The notes below the pieces were generated by a model. That model saw nothing but the letters and a program-made list of their open reading frames with translations, was not told the origin of the DNA and did not search any database. Positions 5,956-9,608 of a stretch of DNA of 9,608 bases are shown one piece after another; within the stretch, counting starts at the first letter, position 1, and the number at the start of each line of letters is the position of its first letter. The DNA lies in assembly GCA_035637315.1 (NCBI GenBank), contig DASPXK010000186.1:1-9608 (forward strand). Direction: 5' to 3'. The position numbers were made by a program, and so were the translations under genes. Source of the stretch: DASPXK01 sp035637315 (GTDB taxonomy: Bacteria; Chloroflexota; UBA6077; JACCZL01).

Positions 5956-7225
5956 CCTAACCCCCCAACCCCCTTCCCTGAAGGGAAGGGGGAGTGCGAC
6001 GGAAGACCATTCCCCCCTTCCCTTCAGGGAAGGGGGGCTAGGGGGGTTAGGTTGGTCCACGTGGCTTTTGCTCGTGTTGGCCGTCGCCCTCGCCGCCTTC
6101 GCGCCAGGCGATGTCGGCAGCCGGGCCGCGCTGGCAGACCGGGACGTTACCGTACCGGCGGTGCCAGGGCTCGCGAGCCCGTACCGAGCGGCCAGCCCGG
6201 AGTACGGGATGAGCGTCTTTCCGTGGTTTCATCCGGCCACGTCGGGTCGCGACTTCGATCTGGTCAGGCAGGCCGGCTTCACCTGGGCCAAGCTCCTGGT
6301 GCCCTGGCGAGCGGTCCAGCCGGAATCGCGCGACGGGTTCGTGTGGGATGAGGCCGATCGAGTCGTAGGCGAAGCTCGCGAGCGCGGCCTCGAGATCGTC
6401 GCCAGGATCGACCAGCAGCCGCGCTGGGCCCGAGCCGACAGGACCGATCGAAACGGACCGCCGGACGATCCTGACGACCTGGGACGCTTCGTCGGCGCCT
6501 TCGTCGACCGCTACCGGGTTGGCTCGCCGCGGGGGCGGGTGCGAGCGATCGAGATCTGGAACGAGCCAAACACGACCTGGGAGTGGGGAGGCGAGCGGCC
6601 GGATCCGCCTCGCTACACGCGCCTACTCTGGCGTGCCTATCTAGCCGCCAAGCGGGCGGACCCGAGCGTCACCGTGATCTCGGCCGGCTTCAATCCGACC
6701 AGCAAGCTGCTCGATAACTCGGTACCGGAGGATGAGTTCCTGCGGGGCATGTACGGAGCCGGCGCACAGGCAGCGTTCGAGGTGCTCGGCCTGCACGCGC
6801 CGGGATACAAGGCGCCGCCGGAGATGAGCCCCGAGGAGGTCCGTGCTCGGCTCGACCTGGGGGCCCAGCCGATGTTCAGCTTTCGACGCGTCGAGCAGAT
6901 TCGAGCGATCATGGAGACCCAGGGTGATGGTGGCAAGCAGATCTGGCTGACCGAGTTCGGCTGGACCACCAACCCACACAGCGACGTCTGGTGGCGAGTG
7001 GACGAGCAGACCAAGGCTGACTACCTGGTCCGCGCGTATGCTTGGGCCCGCCAGAGGTGGGCGCCATGGATCGGAGTGATGGCCGTGTGGACCCTGCCCG
7101 ATCCGGACTGGGGCATCGCCAACGAGCAGCTCTGGTACAGCATCGCCGACACCGACGGTTCGCCACGACCCGCCTATGAGCGTCTTCGCCGCGCCCGCGA
7201 AAGCGGACTCTTGACGAGCCGGTGA
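5945..7225 (+). CDS. Clan-A glycoside hydrolase (GH39/GH5-like), exported or membrane-anchored
   Basis: A TIM-barrel retaining glycosidase by its motifs: the acid/base Glu207 in IEIWNEPN and the nucleophile Glu337 in IWLTEFGW, 130 residues apart. The barrel starts at about residue 80 (YGMSVFPWFHP, then AGFTWAKLLVPWRAVQP) and runs to the end. The family makes or breaks beta-linked glycans; the sugar cannot be assigned. A hydrophobic stretch (STWLLLVLAVALAAFA, about residues 38-53) followed by an Ala-rich region ending RAALA looks like a signal peptide or anchor. The start is uncertain. ATG 5945 gives 426 residues, but without a clear ribosome site and with about 32 residues (TPQPPSLKGRG... type) translated from the palindromic repeat. 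Later alternatives (TTG 6068, GTG 6074, TTG 6077) fall inside the hydrophobic segment. The repeat may have displaced the original start. It is divergent from the peptidase gene and its stop overlaps the start of the exchanger gene. Confidence 0.85.
   Translation: MRLDLTPQPPSLKGRGSATEDHSPLPFREGGLGGLGWSTWLLLVLAVALAAFAPGDVGSRAALADRDVTVPAVPGLASPYRAASPEYGMSVFPWFHPATSGRDFDLVRQAGFTWAKLLVPWRAVQPESRDGFVWDEADRVVGEARERGLEIVARIDQQPRWARADRTDRNGPPDDPDDLGRFVGAFVDRYRVGSPRGRVRAIEIWNEPNTTWEWGGERPDPPRYTRLLWRAYLAAKRADPSVTVISAGFNPTSKLLDNSVPEDEFLRGMYGAGAQAAFEVLGLHAPGYKAPPEMSPEEVRARLDLGAQPMFSFRRVEQIRAIMETQGDGGKQIWLTEFGWTTNPHSDVWWRVDEQTKADYLVRAYAWARQRWAPWIGVMAVWTLPDPDWGIANEQLWYSIADTDGSPRPAYERLRRARESGLLTSR
5955..6052. 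repeat. Nested palindromic repeat element, 98 bp
   Basis: The two ends are near-perfect inverted copies: ACCTAACCCCCC starts the left arm at 5955 and its reverse complement ends the right arm at 6052. Each arm is itself a perfect hairpin: CCCCCTTCCCT (5969-5979) with AGGGAAGGGGG (5982-5992), and CCCCCCTTCCCT (6012-6023) with AGGGAAGGGGGG (6026-6037). The arms are separated by 19 bases (5993-6011). It can therefore fold as one long cruciform or as two stem-loops. It is non-coding-repeat-like (strongly C/T then G/A runs), has no transposase and no obvious target duplication, and belongs to a different repeat type from the one at 2971-3128. It lies over the N-terminal codons of the glycoside hydrolase frame. 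Confidence 0.85.
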
Positions 7226-8259
7226 CGGGAATGTGGACAGCGGTCCTTCTAACCTGCAGCCTGGGCCTGATCTTCGTCGCGTCAGGGCTGTTCACCAACT
7301 CGGTCGAGTGGGTTGGCCACAAGCTCGAGCTCAACGAGGGCGTTGTCGGCAGCGTGCTGGCTGCGATCGGGACCGCCATGCCCGAGACTCTGATCCCGAT
7401 CGTCGCCATCCTCTGGGTCGGCGAGGAATACGGTGACGCGGTCGGGATCGGCGCGATCCTGGGCGCGCCATTCATGCTGGCGACGCTCGCGATGTTCGTC
7501 ACGGGGCTGTCGGTGACGGCCTTCGCCTGGACTGGGCGCCGAACCCGCGAGCTGCGCGTGAATGCGTCCGTCCTCGGTCGCGACAATCGCTTTTTCTTCC
7601 TGGCCTACGTGCTGGCGATCGGCGCCGCGTTCCTGCCATTGCACGGCATCAAAGTCGCGCTTGCGGTATTCGTGCTCGGCCTGTACGTGTTCTACGTCTA
7701 CAAACACGCCACCGACGAGGCTGAGCAGCTTGTGTCGGACACCGAAGACATGTCGCCGCTCCACTTCCACCGCGCCAGCGAGGACCCGCGGCTCTTGCTG
7801 GTCGTCGCTCAGCTCGCGTTCAGCCTGGCCATCATGATCGGCGGAGCGTACCTGTTCGTCGAGCAGGTCAACGCGTTCGCGTCAGCCAACGGCGTACCTG
7901 CCCTGCTACTGTCGCTCTTGATCGCGCCGGTCGCGACTGAGCTGCCCGAGTGCATGAACAGCGTGATCTGGGTGCGGCAGGGGAAAGATACCCTGGCGCT
8001 GGGCAACATAACGGGAGCGATGGTGTTCCAGAGCTGCATCCCGGTCGCGGTCGGCCTGGCATTTGGCGACTGGACAGTCACGCCCGACAAGGTGAGCGCG
8101 TTCGTCAGCGCTGGCATTGCGGTGCTCGCCGCGGGGCTGATCTTTGGTACGCTCAGTTTTGGCCAACGCAAACTGACTTCGACCGCCCTGCTGAGCGGAG
8201 GCGTCTTCTATCTCCTGTACGTTGGCTATCTGGTCGCATCGGTGATACAGCAGACTTAG
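7222..8259 (+). CDS. CaCA-family cation exchanger (sodium/calcium antiporter-like)
   Basis: A 345-residue, very hydrophobic protein with about 10 membrane segments and the two alpha-repeats that define the Ca2+/cation antiporter family. The first reads GSVLAAIGTAMPE (residues 43-55) and the second IAPVATELPE (234-243) followed by GNITGAMVFQ. The conserved acidic residues Glu55 and Glu243 would bind the ion. A charged loop (about residues 150-195, with THATDEAEQ-like acidic residues) separates the halves. It should sit in the inner membrane and exchange Ca2+ or a similar cation for Na+ or H+. The GTG at 7222 overlaps the hydrolase stop as GTGA, the pattern of translational coupling. ATG 7231 would shorten it by three residues and is equally possible because neither has a strong ribosome site. 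The family is confident; the ion is not. Confidence 0.9.
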   Translation: MTGMWTAVLLTCSLGLIFVASGLFTNSVEWVGHKLELNEGVVGSVLAAIGTAMPETLIPIVAILWVGEEYGDAVGIGAILGAPFMLATLAMFVTGLSVTAFAWTGRRTRELRVNASVLGRDNRFFFLAYVLAIGAAFLPLHGIKVALAVFVLGLYVFYVYKHATDEAEQLVSDTEDMSPLHFHRASEDPRLLLVVAQLAFSLAIMIGGAYLFVEQVNAFASANGVPALLLSLLIAPVATELPECMNSVIWVRQGKDTLALGNITGAMVFQSCIPVAVGLAFGDWTVTPDKVSAFVSAGIAVLAAGLIFGTLSFGQRKLTSTALLSGGVFYLLYVGYLVASVIQQT

Positions 8260-8320
8260 ACAGCATCCCAGGGTTCGCCCGGGCGTGGCGCATTGCTTCC
8301 GAGGCGCCGACGGAGACGTG

Positions 8321-9608
8321 GTGGACGTTGTTGCGCGGCTGGCTGTGGTCGCGGTGTTGGTTTTCGCGAACGCCTTCTTCGTGGCGTCCGAATACGCCCT
8401 GGTACGACTGCGACGCAGTCGCATCGAGCAGATGGCCCTCGAGGGCCGAGCGACCGGCAGGCTCCTGCTTCGCTGGAAGGACGAGTTCAACCGGTTCATC
8501 TCCGCGGTCCAGCTCGGGATCACCATGTCGTCGCTGGCGCTCGGCTGGGTCGGCGAGGCGACCATCGCCACCGTCATCGACCCCCTGTTCCTGGCGCTCC
8601 CCGAGACCCTCCACGGGCCAGTCCTTCACACCGTCTCGATTGTGATCTCCTTCAGTTTGATCACGCTGCTGCACATAGTCCTGGGCGAGCAGGTCCCGAA
8701 GATGGTGGCGCTCCAGTACACCGAGCGCACGGCGGTCGTGACGATCGGGCCGATCGACGCGTTCTCGCGCATCTTTCGGCCATTCATCGCGCTCTTCACA
8801 TGGGCGACGAGGGCCGCGCTGCGCGCCCTGGGCGTGCGCCCCGAGCTGGAGAGGGAGGCGGTGCACAGCGCCGAGGAGCTGGAGCTGCTGGTTGAGACCA
8901 GCCATCGGGCGGGGGCTCTCGAAGATACCGAGCGCGACTTGCTCAGTAACGTGTTCGACTTCGCCGACCTGGCGGTGCGCCAGGTTATGGTCCCACGCAC
9001 GGAGATCGTGGCGGTGCCGATAGACGTGGGGCTTGGCGAGCTGCTGGACCTGGGCGAAGCCAGCCCGCACGCTCGCTTTCCCGTCTTCGAGGGCACACTC
9101 GACAATGTGCTCGGCGTCGTGCACATCAAAGACCTGCTCCACGCCGCCCGCCATGCCGAGGACGGGTTCGAGCTCAGACAGGTCCTGCGGCCGCCGCTGT
9201 TCGTGCCAGAGACGATGCCGGCCGGACGCTTGCTCGCCGAGTTCAAACGCGCCCACACGACGGTCGCGCTCGTCATCGACGAGTACGGCGGGACGGCAGG
9301 CCTGGTGACTATCGACGACGTGGTCGAAGAGATCGTGGGGGACGTGCCGGACGAATTCCACGAGGAGTCGCCGGGCGTCGAGCCCCAGCCAGACGGGACG
9401 ACGCTCGTGTCGCCGCGGCTTCGCCTCGACGAGCTGAGTGAGTTGTGCGCGCTGCGCCTCGACGACGAGCAGGAAGCTGACACCGTCGGTGGGCTGGTCG
9501 TCGAACGGCTCGGTCGCCTGGCCCAAGCGGGCGACACGGTCGATTTGAATGACCATCGCCTCGCCGTCGAAGAGGTCGATGGGGTCAGGATCACCCGCCT
9601 CCGCCTGA
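8321..9608 (+). CDS. CorC/HlyC-family membrane protein (DUF21-CBS-CBS-CorC_HlyC), 3' end outside window
   Basis: The frame runs from GTG 8321 to the last base without a stop, so the gene continues past the window; the final TGA at 9606-9608 is in another frame. GGAG at 8312-8315 lies 5 bases before GTG 8321. About 429 residues are visible. The N-terminal DUF21 (CNNM) membrane domain, residues about 1-190, has FANAFFVASEYALVRLRR, ISAVQLGITMSSLALG and the conserved GEQVPK at 122-127. The CBS pair starts near MVPRTEI (223-229) and ends with IDEYGGTAGLVTIDD (319-333) followed by VVEEIVGD. A CorC_HlyC domain covers the rest and looks nearly complete. Members are linked to Mg2+/Co2+ efflux or Na+-coupled Mg2+ transport; the old name 'hemolysin' is misleading. 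It follows the cation exchanger by 61 bases. Confidence 0.94.
   Translation, partial: MDVVARLAVVAVLVFANAFFVASEYALVRLRRSRIEQMALEGRATGRLLLRWKDEFNRFISAVQLGITMSSLALGWVGEATIATVIDPLFLALPETLHGPVLHTVSIVISFSLITLLHIVLGEQVPKMVALQYTERTAVVTIGPIDAFSRIFRPFIALFTWATRAALRALGVRPELEREAVHSAEELELLVETSHRAGALEDTERDLLSNVFDFADLAVRQVMVPRTEIVAVPIDVGLGELLDLGEASPHARFPVFEGTLDNVLGVVHIKDLLHAARHAEDGFELRQVLRPPLFVPETMPAGRLLAEFKRAHTTVALVIDEYGGTAGLVTIDDVVEEIVGDVPDEFHEESPGVEPQPDGTTLVSPRLRLDELSELCALRLDDEQEADTVGGLVVERLGRLAQAGDTVDLNDHRLAVEEVDGVRITRLRL

Noticed and set aside
5955..6052. CRISPR-like repeats
   Set aside because: The repeated units are inverted, only two in number and have no spacer array or cas genes; it is a palindromic element.
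8153..9556. 467-residue open frame on the minus strand
   Set aside because: It lies opposite the DUF21-CBS-CorC gene, which has clear conserved motifs. Its own translation is low in hydrophobic order, rich in His/Arg/Gln/Asp and matches no family; long antisense frames are expected at this GC content.

Overview
This is a GC-rich (clearly above 60%) bacterial chromosomal window with short intergenic gaps and strong GGAGG-type ribosome sites. It also carries two palindromic intergenic repeat elements. Together with the gene families (S9 acylaminoacyl-peptidase type, GDPD, GT20 trehalose synthase with an actinobacterial/Chloroflexi-like motif, DUF21-CBS-CorC protein), this suggests a Chloroflexota or related deep-branching high-GC Gram-positive-like lineage. 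That placement is inference from style and gene content; there is no rRNA or marker gene to prove it.

Layout. Bases 1-412 (+) hold the C-terminal end of an ABC-2 type transporter permease whose start lies outside the window. Bases 413-1071 (+) hold three very small genes: two 26-residue single-membrane-helix peptides (588-668 and 765-845) and a 74-residue protein with two CxxC pairs (847-1071), the last two only one base apart. A short convergent gap with a hairpin separates these from three minus-strand genes: trehalose-6-phosphate synthase otsA (1155-2732), then, across a 413-base gap containing an imperfect palindromic repeat, a glycerophosphodiester phosphodiesterase (3146-3907) and an S9-family serine peptidase (3917-5884). 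The last two are 9 bases apart and form an operon transcribed peptidase first.

The right third is on the plus strand: a secreted or membrane-anchored clan-A glycoside hydrolase (5945-7225), a CaCA-family cation exchanger (7222-8259, start codon overlapping the previous stop) and a CorC/HlyC-type DUF21-CBS membrane protein (8321 to beyond the window end). They are closely spaced and may be one transcription unit, with the last two both dealing with divalent cations or Na+ at the membrane.

The most notable items are the two matched 26-residue membrane peptides upstream of a CxxC protein (reminiscent of the tiny leader genes of kdp operons, but with no kdpABC here), and a nested palindrome at 5955-6052. 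That element sits between the S9 promoter and the glycoside hydrolase and appears to be translated into the N-terminus of the hydrolase.
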